Below, one piece after another: positions 15,157-22,931 of a DNA stretch of 36,024 nucleotides. The stretch covers positions 1 through 36,024 of the forward strand of contig BPGT01000006.1 of the NCBI GenBank assembly GCA_026003175.1, written 5' to 3'. The DNA comes from Armatimonadota bacterium (lineage in GTDB: Bacteria; Armatimonadota; HRBIN16). A program made the translations under genes and the position numbers. The notes under the pieces are model-generated. The model worked only from the letters and a program-made list of their open reading frames with translations. It was not told the DNA's origin and ran no database searches. Position 1 is the stretch's first letter, and each line of letters opens with the position of its first letter.

Positions 15157-15940
15157 CCAGAGCTATCGCGGTCAACGCCGCCCCGAAGCAGAGAACCAGC
15201 ATCCCTGCGCTGAAACTGATTGCCCAGGTTGCCCCTGCGACCCCTCCCAAAAACGCGCCAGCCGATAGCCATCCTTCTTGCGACCACGCAGGCGTTGTGC
15301 GCCTGATACTGACCAACGCGCTGAGCAACGCTAACGGCAGCATCAGCCATAACGACAGCCAGAGCGCACCGTGCGGCGCGATCCCCGCAAACACCAGCGC
15401 GGGCACCAGCACATATCCCCCACCGAGACCGGTCATCCCGCCAAGCACACCCGCCAGTAGCCCGGCGATGACCACCGTTCGCCACTCCCTCTGTGATAAC
15501 AGTGCGATGCGTGTATCCGCTGCACGAAACACGCCCTCGGAAAGCGTCGGGTAAGCTTGCCAAACCATGCCCGCTCCTACCACCGTCAACAGCAGGAGAA
15601 GGTACATCTGCAATGTTATCCTCCAGCGACGGGGAAACACCGCATTGCCCACCAGACCTGCAATGATGTATGCTCCCCACAAGAAGAGCACCAGAAATCG
15701 GAGGGGGAAATACTGCGCAAATACCGTTAGCCCACCGATGCAGGCGCACAGGGTCGCCAGCCAGCCCGCTGCCGTTGCACGAGCCACCGAAAAGCCGAGC
15801 AACGCAGTGCTCACCGGCAGAAAAACCGCCAGTGCGCCCAGGCTGGTGAGCCCGTACAGCGCACCAAACGCCCAGCCTAACACCAGCAGTACCAGCCCGC
15901 GCAGTACCAAAAACAACCAGTCGGAACGTGGCTGAGACAA
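15101..15940 (-). CDS. TauE/SafE (TSUP) family membrane permease
   Basis: About 279 residues with eight or so hydrophobic segments in two halves. The second half contains GVLGGMTGLGGGYVLVPAL (about 150-168), the glycine-rich signature of sulfite exporter TauE/SafE proteins. These carry sulfite, sulfoacetate or other small anions across the inner membrane; the substrate here is unknown. I chose TTG 15940-15938 because GGAGGAG lies six bases before it, whereas ATG 15976 has no ribosome site; the difference is 12 residues. The gene's last 56 bases overlap the end of the GGDEF gene on the other strand. Confidence 0.82.
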   Translation of the reverse strand: MSQPRSDWLFLVLRGLVLLVLGWAFGALYGLTSLGALAVFLPVSTALLGFSVARATAAGWLATLCACIGGLTVFAQYFPLRFLVLFLWGAYIIAGLVGNAVFPRRWRITLQMYLLLLLTVVGAGMVWQAYPTLSEGVFRAADTRIALLSQREWRTVVIAGLLAGVLGGMTGLGGGYVLVPALVFAGIAPHGALWLSLWLMLPLALLSALVSIRRTTPAWSQEGWLSAGAFLGGVAGATWAISFSAGMLVLCFGAALTAIALVTWRSLAAIERATSPEDD

Positions 15941-16037
15941 AAGGCTCCTCCGTGATGAAATGCTGGCACTCAGCATATCATATCGTAATCAGATTGCTCA
16001 AGATTTTGTACGCCCCTGCTCCCACAGGCAACTGCAC

Positions 16038-17657
16038 TCATCTCTGCCTCTCCCACACCTCAATGCGCGGGAAAGGATACAACATATCGTGAGGCACATT
16101 GCGCTTGCCGAAGTGGATGCCGTCCACGCGAAACGTTGTGTCAAATCGCGCCGCCCGATGGAAGGAGCGGTTCAACTCATCCAGAAACGCCTGCGCAGGC
16201 GCGTGGCGTACCCGTACCGCGTCATCCACTTCGAACTGACTCAGCACCACCACCTGCGCCCGCCGAATCACGTTCACATCCCACTCCGCACCCGGCACCA
16301 GCAGACGGTACTCCTTGACCTCTCGGGCGCGCTCCGCCCTGCGTGACGGTTGCAGTTCGCCCCAGTATGGGCTGAGGGGCGGCGTGTAGAACCAGGGAAT
16401 AGTGGCAAAGCCGATGCGTGTACCCTGTGGCACGTGCTGACGTATCCACTCCAGCGCTTGCAGACGTGGGTCGGGTTGCAGCAGAGCAACGGCCACCGCG
16501 ATGCCCCAGATGAGCGTGTAAACGGCGATAGACCCTGCCCCCGCCGCCACGACGACCCTGCCCGCCTGCTGGGTATTCCGCCACGCTTCCGCTATCAGCC
16601 ACGCGGTCAACACCATCAGCGGAGGCAAGATGGGTAGCAGATACCGCGCGAACCGCACGGCAAAGGAGCCGAGGAACAGATAGTACACCACCACGAAAAC
16701 CCACAGGATGAGCACCCGCGGTCGGCGCGACAGGGGAGCAATCAGCACGCTGAGCGTTGCCAGCAGCAACAGCGGCAGTCCCAATCCGAAGCGCAGATTC
16801 GTCCAGTAGTGATAAACCCAGCCCAAGCCGGTATTTACAAAAACCAGACCATGCCCCTCGCGCACATGTTTTGCCTCATACCCGAAGTCGCGCCAGAACT
16901 CTTGCGGGTTCATCCACACGCCCGGGCAAAAGAGCAGAAAAGCCACCCCGCTTATCGCTACCAGAAGCACAGCCTTGCTCAACCACGCTTCGCGGTGCTC
17001 CGTACCTCGTAGCCATAAAGCCAGCAGGGGAGCTATAAGCACCAGCGCAGTGTTGTAGCGAGTAGCGGACGCCAGCCCTACCAGCACCCCTGCCGTTATC
17101 AGGATACGCTTTGCACCGGTCTCATGCAGTTTCAGTGCGGCGAGTAACACGCCGGTAGTGAATAATGTAGCGGTAGCGTCGGTAGTGAGGAAGTGGCAGT
17201 GCAGGGTGTGTAGAGGCACTACCGCCAGCAACAACGTGGCTACCGCCGCACAACGATGTCCGCACACTCGCTTGCCTGTCTCCCATACCAGCCAGCAGGT
17301 GAGTACTCCCATGACGACAGATAACCAGCGACCGGTCAGATAGAGTCCGGCGAACGCCTCATATTGCGCGACTTCGGTGGGGAGGGTAATCCACCCGTAA
17401 GTGGAGCCGATGAGAATAGCAAGGTGCAGAAGATACAGGTACACCGTGCCGTAGTTGTAGAAGTGCGGGTCAATCTGTCCATGCGGAATGTCCAGTCCCA
17501 GCGTATAGCCCAGTATTACCCACTCGTCGGGGTGAAAGGAGAAGTAGTGCGAGGGGTCAGGTATTCCCCAGCGAATACCCATCGCGCGAAACAGAAAGGC
17601 TACCGCCAGAACGATAACCAGCGCCAGCCTGAAGAAACGCTCAGGCGTACCGTTCAT
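16038..17657 (-). CDS. GT-C glycosyltransferase (GT39/PMT-like)
   Basis: Integral membrane protein of about 539 residues. After the first membrane helix comes FHPDEW (about 41-46), the Asp-Glu pair in the first periplasmic loop that is catalytic in GT-C enzymes using lipid-linked sugars. About eleven to twelve hydrophobic segments follow, then a soluble C-terminal domain of about 150 residues. It resembles bacterial dolichyl-phosphate-mannose-type (PF13231) proteins. The acceptor is unknown. I chose ATG 17657, which overlaps the upstream HD-GYP gene by 17 bases; the longer TTG start (17717) lies deeper inside that gene. No strong Shine-Dalgarno, so translation is probably coupled. Confidence 0.8.
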   Translation of the reverse strand: MNGTPERFFRLALVIVLAVAFLFRAMGIRWGIPDPSHYFSFHPDEWVILGYTLGLDIPHGQIDPHFYNYGTVYLYLLHLAILIGSTYGWITLPTEVAQYEAFAGLYLTGRWLSVVMGVLTCWLVWETGKRVCGHRCAAVATLLLAVVPLHTLHCHFLTTDATATLFTTGVLLAALKLHETGAKRILITAGVLVGLASATRYNTALVLIAPLLALWLRGTEHREAWLSKAVLLVAISGVAFLLFCPGVWMNPQEFWRDFGYEAKHVREGHGLVFVNTGLGWVYHYWTNLRFGLGLPLLLLATLSVLIAPLSRRPRVLILWVFVVVYYLFLGSFAVRFARYLLPILPPLMVLTAWLIAEAWRNTQQAGRVVVAAGAGSIAVYTLIWGIAVAVALLQPDPRLQALEWIRQHVPQGTRIGFATIPWFYTPPLSPYWGELQPSRRAERAREVKEYRLLVPGAEWDVNVIRRAQVVVLSQFEVDDAVRVRHAPAQAFLDELNRSFHRAARFDTTFRVDGIHFGKRNVPHDMLYPFPRIEVWERQR

Positions 17658-18333
17658 GGTAGGAGGGGCTCGGCTGTCTGGACGTTTCCGCGCGGACAAT
17701 CGCCTGAAACACCTCAAAAACTCGCGGGTCGTACCGCGTTCCCTTGCCTGCTGCTATCTGCTCGGCTGCCTGCAGGCGCAGGGAGGCGTTACCTAGGTCT
17801 TTCCCGCGCAGTGCGTCCGCGTAATCACCTGCGATGTGTAGAATGCGCGACGCCAGGGGAATCTCCTCTCCCTGCAACCCATCGGGATAACCACTGCCGT
17901 CCCAATTTTCATGGTGATGGCGAATAAGCGTTGCCAGTCTCGCCAGCGAGGGGACCTGCTCCACCATCCTCTGGCTCAGCACGCTATGCAGTTTTAGCAT
18001 CTCTTCCTCGTCGCTGGTGAGAGGTCCTTCTTTGTTCAGAATACCGTATGGGATGCTAACCTTGCCGATTTCCTGTAGTAGCGAGGCGAACTCGATATCC
18101 CGTATCATTCGAGACGGCAGTCCCAGTCGTTCGGCGATTTGCGTGGCGTAGTATGCCCGCAGGCGTGCGCTGCCGGTGGTGCCGTGTTCCCGAATCTCCA
18201 CGGCGCGTGCCAACGCCTGCAGCCCCTGTTGGTAGTCGCGACGAATCTGCCCGGGTAGCCACACCAGGGCATAGTAGCACAGGAAAACAACGCTACCCAT
18301 CACCACGAGATATACGAAGGTGGTGAAGCTCAT
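17641..18333 (-). CDS. HD-GYP-like protein with degraded active site
   Basis: 230 residues. One N-terminal membrane helix (about 5-27) is followed by an HD-GYP fold. Canonical HD is replaced: the usual HDIGK reads QEIGK (about 90), and the preceding conserved His of the HSxRV element is absent (SARLR). The later elements remain: KLHS (about 113), HHHENWDGSGYPDG (about 137-150) and an AGDYADAL segment. Loss of the metal-binding His-Asp pair predicts no phosphodiesterase activity, so a c-di-GMP sensor or partner role is more likely. The start codon overlaps the stop of the intact HD-GYP gene (ATGA), so the two are translated together. Confidence 0.82.
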   Translation of the reverse strand: MSFTTFVYLVVMGSVVFLCYYALVWLPGQIRRDYQQGLQALARAVEIREHGTTGSARLRAYYATQIAERLGLPSRMIRDIEFASLLQEIGKVSIPYGILNKEGPLTSDEEEMLKLHSVLSQRMVEQVPSLARLATLIRHHHENWDGSGYPDGLQGEEIPLASRILHIAGDYADALRGKDLGNASLRLQAAEQIAAGKGTRYDPRVFEVFQAIVRAETSRQPSPSYHERYA

Positions 18334-19682
18334 GCTACCGCCTGCCTCTTCACCATCGCCGACACCGCGTGTTCGACGTGCTCAACCCCGAATTCACCCG
18401 CTGCCAATGCCTCGATAAAGGCTTTAACCACTTCGGGGTGGAACTGTGTGCCCGCTCCCTTTTGCAGCTCCGCGATGGCTTCCGGTACCGTTTGGGGTTT
18501 GCGGTAGGGACGTTGTTCACCTTTCTCGTCATCGCCCACCATCGCGTCGAAAGCGTCCACTACAGCAATAATATGCGCCTCGATGGGGATTTCGCCCATT
18601 TTCAGCCCGAACGGATAGCCCTTGCCATCAGGACGCTCGTGGTGCAGAGTAATCCACAACGCCACTGGTTCGATATGCTTGATTCCGCTAACAACCTCTG
18701 CCCCTTTCAGGGGGTGGGTGCGTATCATCTGCCAGTCCGCCTCAGTAAGGGGGGTCAATTTGTTCAGCACCGCTTCGTCGATGCCCACTTTACCCAGGTC
18801 GTGTAAAGCGGCTGCCTCGGGCAGGAGTTCGATGTGACGCGCTGGTACACCCAACCGGGTGGCCACGCTCATCGCCATCTGGCTGGCGCGTTGTAAATGT
18901 CCCGAGGTGTAGGGGTGAGCGTGCTGCACCAGCAAGCCCAGCGCGCGGATGGTTTCGCGATAGTTCCGTATCTGCTGGATGCGCTGGCGGAAGCACTCCC
19001 GGGCGGCAAGGAAGGGCACTGCCACCAGAACGAAGCCTGCGACGTGATAGGCGCGCAGCAGCAGTATCAACAGGATGGACAGAGGCATCACCAGGATGTA
19101 GGTGGGCACCACGATACGCAGGCTATGCCGCCAGACGCTTGGCAGAGGTTCCCGGTTATACAAAGCGCTCGCCACAGACACCAGCAGAGCGTTGACTACC
19201 AGGTAGACCACTGCCGCCAGAGTCAAAGCCACCAGCGTTTGTGTTGTCAGAAGGGTTGCTGCGCTGGTGCTGAACCAGTAGTACACCACTCCAGCAGTGC
19301 CTGCACTAATGACAGATTGAGCGGCGTTGAACAGCCCCCAGCGCAAGCGATAGCGTATCGGGTAAGAGCGATTCAGCAGCACTCCAGCCAGCAACGTAGG
19401 CAGGCTATCCACCGCCATAGCAGGCACTATGCCGTACATGGCGATGACGGTGCACACAATGGGGAACCCCAGCGTTACCTGAGTGCCGCCGTGCAACAGG
19501 GAGACCGGCAACATTTCGGTTGCCACGGCGAACAGCAGAATAGTGACTGCCCCTACCGGCAGCCATTGCGCTGGGGGCGTGCCAGACATGAACACCAGAG
19601 CCAACCCTGCTGCCACCAGGATGATGCCGCGATGATAATATCGTATTAGCAGCTCGCTCCACTTGGGCGGGATGTCCCGCAT
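18330..19682 (-). CDS. Membrane HD-GYP c-di-GMP phosphodiesterase
   Basis: Predicted to hydrolyse cyclic di-GMP. About 450 residues: residues 10-250 hold seven or eight hydrophobic helices resembling a MASE-type sensor. The HD-GYP domain then has HPYTSGHLQRAS (first His, about 262), LHDLGKVGI (about 292), RTHPLKGAE (about 322), HHERPDGKGYPFG (about 346) and VVDAFDAM (about 372). All metal ligands and the GYP loop are intact. The start ATG 19682-19680 has AAGGAGA 7 bases upstream; the longer frame to 19745 lacks one. Downstream genes overlap it, and a 38-aa peptide gene precedes it. Confidence 0.9.
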   Translation of the reverse strand: MRDIPPKWSELLIRYYHRGIILVAAGLALVFMSGTPPAQWLPVGAVTILLFAVATEMLPVSLLHGGTQVTLGFPIVCTVIAMYGIVPAMAVDSLPTLLAGVLLNRSYPIRYRLRWGLFNAAQSVISAGTAGVVYYWFSTSAATLLTTQTLVALTLAAVVYLVVNALLVSVASALYNREPLPSVWRHSLRIVVPTYILVMPLSILLILLLRAYHVAGFVLVAVPFLAARECFRQRIQQIRNYRETIRALGLLVQHAHPYTSGHLQRASQMAMSVATRLGVPARHIELLPEAAALHDLGKVGIDEAVLNKLTPLTEADWQMIRTHPLKGAEVVSGIKHIEPVALWITLHHERPDGKGYPFGLKMGEIPIEAHIIAVVDAFDAMVGDDEKGEQRPYRKPQTVPEAIAELQKGAGTQFHPEVVKAFIEALAAGEFGVEHVEHAVSAMVKRQAVA

Positions 19683-19753
19683 GACCGTTCTCCTTTGACC
19701 TTCCACGAGCCTGTTGGGGTCAGCAGCAACGGCGGGCGGGGGCACGCGCCATC

Positions 19754-19870
19754 CTAATAGCTGGCTGAAGGTGGTGGTGGCGGTTTAGGTGGCGGGTATA
19801 TCTCTAACTTCGCGCCGTAGGTAGTAGCCCATACCACCAGGAGCAACAACATGGTAAGCCAGTATTTCAC
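19754..19870 (-). CDS. 38-aa membrane peptide with polyproline tail
   Basis: GTG 19870-19868 stands 8 bases after GGAGGT. The product begins MKYWLTMLLLLVVWATTYGA, a short hydrophobic helix or signal sequence, and ends with a proline-rich tail (PPPKPPPPP) before TAG. It is short, but the good ribosome site, the helix-plus-tail build and its position 71 bases before the HD-GYP gene on the same strand support it. It might be an exported small protein or a membrane partner of the HD-GYP sensor. No family known to me. Confidence 0.55.
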   Translation of the reverse strand: MKYWLTMLLLLVVWATTYGAKLEIYPPPKPPPPPSASY

Positions 19871-19995
19871 TACGAGCGACCTCCACAAGTGTTCCGTTCG
19901 CGCCGCTAAGCGAACAGACACTCACTCCGCTTCTGTGCCACCCTAGCCCGCACGCCGCTGCTGGCTACAACAGGCTCTATACGATTGTCTGGAGG

Positions 19996-20679
19996 CTACT
20001 CGTCCTGGAGTGCTGCGGTCCGGCGATTCAGTGCGTCCAGCACCGCGTTGACCACGGCGCGGTTTAAATCGTTACGTACCAACGCCGAGCCGGTGAGAAC
20101 ATCCTCACCGTACTGCGACAGCATATTCACCACAGCGACCACAATCTGCCTGCCTGCTACCATCACGTTGGGGTTGATGTCCTCCACAGCAATCTGGTCT
20201 GTCATGTTGCAGGCTTGCTCCACCGCACGCACCGTGGCGCTGGCAATCAAGCGCAGCTGATTGGACTGACTTCCCTGACCGGCAGCTTGCCCGGTGAAGG
20301 TTTCAGAGCCACGCTGTAAATGCACGCTGGCTTCCGCCTTCGTACCATTGATAGTGAGTTCTACATCGGCAATGCGGAGACGGTTTCGCATGGAGCGCAA
20401 CAGGGCGCCCTGCATCTGGGCGACGCTAATTTTGCGGTGGTCCACTACAATCCCATGAGATGTCAGTAGAGCCGATTCGATATCCCGTACCACCTGCTTG
20501 GGCGAACGATTGGAGGAGACCAGCACGTGAATCTCCTGTATCGCTCCGTTCTTGTCCACCACGACACGGGCTGAGAGAACATCGCGCAATTGACGAATTA
20601 CTTTCTCGACCTGCTCGGCAGGCACCTGTCCAATCGTGCTCTTGCTCGTTGCCGGCTCTCCTGTCGGCTGGTGGGACAA
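19996..20679 (-). CDS. Conserved two-part protein sharing a domain with the GGDEF protein
   Basis: 227 codons from TTG 20679-20677 (AGGAGG eight bases upstream). The first half (about 20-90) has LSARVVVDKNGAIQEIHVL and RSPKQVVRDIESALL, a conserved bacterial segment of unknown function that I have seen in Firmicute-type genomes. The second half (about 98-222) matches the C-terminal 130 residues of the CBS-GGDEF protein: EASV then a LIASATVRAVEQ segment, IVVAVVNML, GEDVLTGSALVR and RAVVNAVLDALNR. Soluble, no membrane helix. The link to c-di-GMP genes on both sides suggests a signalling or scaffold role, which is inference. It leads the minus-strand cluster. Confidence 0.75.
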   Translation of the reverse strand: MSHQPTGEPATSKSTIGQVPAEQVEKVIRQLRDVLSARVVVDKNGAIQEIHVLVSSNRSPKQVVRDIESALLTSHGIVVDHRKISVAQMQGALLRSMRNRLRIADVELTINGTKAEASVHLQRGSETFTGQAAGQGSQSNQLRLIASATVRAVEQACNMTDQIAVEDINPNVMVAGRQIVVAVVNMLSQYGEDVLTGSALVRNDLNRAVVNAVLDALNRRTAALQDE

Positions 20680-20949
20680 ACCAACCCCTCCTTTAGGCAG
20701 GCGTTATCTTAAGTTGTGCAATCCCCTTTCCTGCATTGCTACCGCAAAATTACTGGGGTTGTGGTGTTATTGTAGCGCATCTGTTTTTATATTGCAAGCT
20801 ACGATGCCTGTTTTCCTGCTTATTTTTGCATCGTCGAAAGAAATTCCTCTTTCAGGGAGTATGAAGACACAAAAGCACCGCGCAGGAAGCCTCTACCCAA
20901 AAGGCAAAATGTAAGGATGTCACTTCAGGTATGAAGGGAGGCGTTACTC
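20680..20949. other. Divergent intergenic region, 270 bp
   Basis: AT-rich stretch between the minus-strand 226-aa gene and the plus-strand sugar locus, so it must hold two outward promoters. I see no clear -35/-10 pair. GTAGC and GCATC (20772-20781) recur inverted as GCTAC and GATGC (20798-20807), but at five bases each this may be chance. Confidence 0.5.
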
Positions 20950-22002
20950 ATGCGTTCGCGATTATGCTGGTTTGCACTTATTTTGCTGGTTGCCCTGGCG
21001 GGATGCTCCCGTAAAGGCACTGCTCCGCCGTCTCCACCGCAAAGCGGCACGACGCAGCGAACCTTCCGGTTTGCTATCATCCCCAAGCAACTGGACAACC
21101 CCGTGTTCAATTACGCGAAGATGGGCGCTCTGGGCGCAGCGGCTAAACTGGGCAACGTGGAGATTTACTGGAACGCGCCGGAAACCAACGACGAAGCCAA
21201 GCAAGCGCAAATCTTCGAAACCTATGTGCGCCAGAAGGTGGATGGCATCGCCGTTTCCTGCGTGAACGCCGAGATTATGCGCCGCGTGATCGACAAGGCG
21301 GTGGAACAGGGCATTCCGGTCGTGACATGGGATAGCGACTCGCCAAAGAGCAAACGCCAGGCGTTCTTCGGGATGGACGACTACGAGGCGGGGAAGACCA
21401 TCGGCGAGGAACTGGCAAAGCTCATCGATGGCAAGGGCAAGGTGGCTATCCTGTCGGGCGTACAGGGGGCGCAGAACCTAAGCACGCGTATTCAGGGCGT
21501 GCAGGACGCTCTGAAAGCCTACCCCGATATTCGCATTGTGACCACCGTTTACTGCAACGACGACGCTACCCGCGCCGAATCGCTTATTAACAGCGTGATG
21601 CAGCAACATCCCGACCTCGCCGGCTGGGCGATGGTGGGCGGCTGGCCCCTGTTTACCAAAACCGGGCTGAACGGCATCAAGCCGGGCGTGACCAAAGTGG
21701 CGGCGGTAGACCCGCTGGAAGGCAACCCATGGACATGGATTGAGAAGGGCTATGTGCAGGTGTGCATCGGGCAGAAAGTGTTCGACTGGGGAGCCAAAAG
21801 CGTGGAGATGCTGTACAACCTGGCGCAAGGTAAAGGCATCCCACAGGCGGATGAGAAAGGCTTCGTGAACTCGGGGCTGGACATCGTGGTGTTGGACAGG
21901 ACGAAGTTCAAAGACCCCTCGCGCTACATCTCGCTGGAAGATTACAAGAAGATGTTCGAGCAACGCAAACAGGAGGCGCAGGGGGTAGAAGCGAAACAGT
22001 AA
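20950..22002 (+). CDS. RbsB-like sugar-binding lipoprotein
   Basis: Extracytoplasmic solute-binding protein of the periplasmic-binding-protein-4 type. The 350 residues start with a lipoprotein signal (hydrophobic stretch, lipobox LAGC, Cys at 19). The mature part opens FRFAIIPKQLDNPVF and continues with VDGIAVSCVN (about 95), PVVTWDSDSPKSKR (about 121) and GMDDYEAGKTIGEEL (about 141), the classical ribose-binding layout. A GGAGG site lies eight bases before the ATG. CUT2-type proteins of this kind normally pair with RbsA/RbsC, which are not here; the nearby permeases are CUT1 type. It may feed an importer elsewhere or act as a sensor. Confidence 0.88.
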   Translation: MRSRLCWFALILLVALAGCSRKGTAPPSPPQSGTTQRTFRFAIIPKQLDNPVFNYAKMGALGAAAKLGNVEIYWNAPETNDEAKQAQIFETYVRQKVDGIAVSCVNAEIMRRVIDKAVEQGIPVVTWDSDSPKSKRQAFFGMDDYEAGKTIGEELAKLIDGKGKVAILSGVQGAQNLSTRIQGVQDALKAYPDIRIVTTVYCNDDATRAESLINSVMQQHPDLAGWAMVGGWPLFTKTGLNGIKPGVTKVAAVDPLEGNPWTWIEKGYVQVCIGQKVFDWGAKSVEMLYNLAQGKGIPQADEKGFVNSGLDIVVLDRTKFKDPSRYISLEDYKKMFEQRKQEAQGVEAKQ

Positions 22003-22028
22003 GCCTACTACAAGAAGGAGGAGAGAAA

Positions 22029-22835
22029 GTGGCGAAGATCGGTGTAATCCACTATAATTGGCCCGGCTTTTCGTTCGAGGAGTTCCTGCGGTTCGCGGCG
22101 GAAACGGGCTACCAGTACGTGGAACTGCAAATCGGTGACGTCTGGACGTCCGATATCGACAACCCCGAAGCCAATGCCGAGCGCGTGCGCAAGCTGGTGG
22201 AATCGTACGGGCTGAAAGTGTCTGCGCTGGCTGCAGGCAACGACTTCCTGCAGACCGACGAGGAAGCCATCCGCTACCAGGTGGAGCGTATGCAGCGAAT
22301 CTGCAGGCTGGCGCGCATCCTGCACGAAGAAGCGGTGGTACGCAGTGAGGGCGGCGCGCCCAAAGAGAGCGTACCCCGCCAGAAGTGGCTGGACGCACTG
22401 ACCGAGTGCTTCCAGCGATGCCTCGATTTCGTGGATCAGATGGGTGTTGCGCTGGCAATCGATAATCACGGCTACATTACCAACGACTACACCATCCTGT
22501 ACATGCTGCTGCAGAGGCTGAACCATCCACTCGTCGGCACCAATCTGGACACCATGAACTACCGCTGGTATGGGCACGACTTGCAGGTGTGCAACCGCAT
22601 CTATGAGCTGATGGCTCCGTACGCGAAGCATACACACTTCAAAGACGGCTTCGGCAGCCTTGGAGGGTACCGCGGCGCTGCGTTGGGTGATGGCGAGATA
22701 GACCTGCTTCATGCTTTAGACTACCTGAAGCGCGCCGGCTACAACGGCGTCTACTGCGCCGAGTATGAGGGTCCGGAAGCAGCTGGCGGCGTTGGCTATG
22801 CGAAGTGCTACCGCTGGCTGAAGGAGCACACGTGA
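22029..22835 (+). CDS. Sugar phosphate isomerase/epimerase (TIM barrel)
   Basis: 268 residues from GTG 22029 with AAGGAGG upstream. The fold is the xylose-isomerase-like barrel: FSFEEFLRFAAETGYQYVEL (13-32), ALAIDNHG (about 140), GTNLDTMNY (about 174, metal ligand Asp), HTHFKDGFG (about 200, His ligand) and YCAEYEGPE (about 240, Glu ligand). These residues match the divalent-metal site of the family. Members interconvert keto and aldo sugars, epimerise inositol derivatives or act on related acids; the substrate cannot be told. It lies 26 bases after the sugar-binding lipoprotein, so it probably handles the imported sugar. Confidence 0.85.
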   Translation: MAKIGVIHYNWPGFSFEEFLRFAAETGYQYVELQIGDVWTSDIDNPEANAERVRKLVESYGLKVSALAAGNDFLQTDEEAIRYQVERMQRICRLARILHEEAVVRSEGGAPKESVPRQKWLDALTECFQRCLDFVDQMGVALAIDNHGYITNDYTILYMLLQRLNHPLVGTNLDTMNYRWYGHDLQVCNRIYELMAPYAKHTHFKDGFGSLGGYRGAALGDGEIDLLHALDYLKRAGYNGVYCAEYEGPEAAGGVGYAKCYRWLKEHT

Positions 22836-22931
22836 TTGCCAGGTGAAAGGGGGGACGAAGGTTGCCGCTGATATGATGCTACTCCCCCGCACACGGGTCG
22901 TCATCTGCATTGATGAAAATGAATAAAAGCC

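Noticed and set aside
20772-20807. Interleaved 5-base inverted repeats resembling a pseudoknot or operator before the sugar locus
   Set aside because: Five-base matches are too short to separate from chance, and no promoter could be placed to give them context.
21478-22458. 326-residue minus-strand frame opposite the sugar locus
   Set aside because: Antisense shadow of the binding protein and isomerase genes, rich in Arg/Pro/Ser, with no ribosome site or family features.
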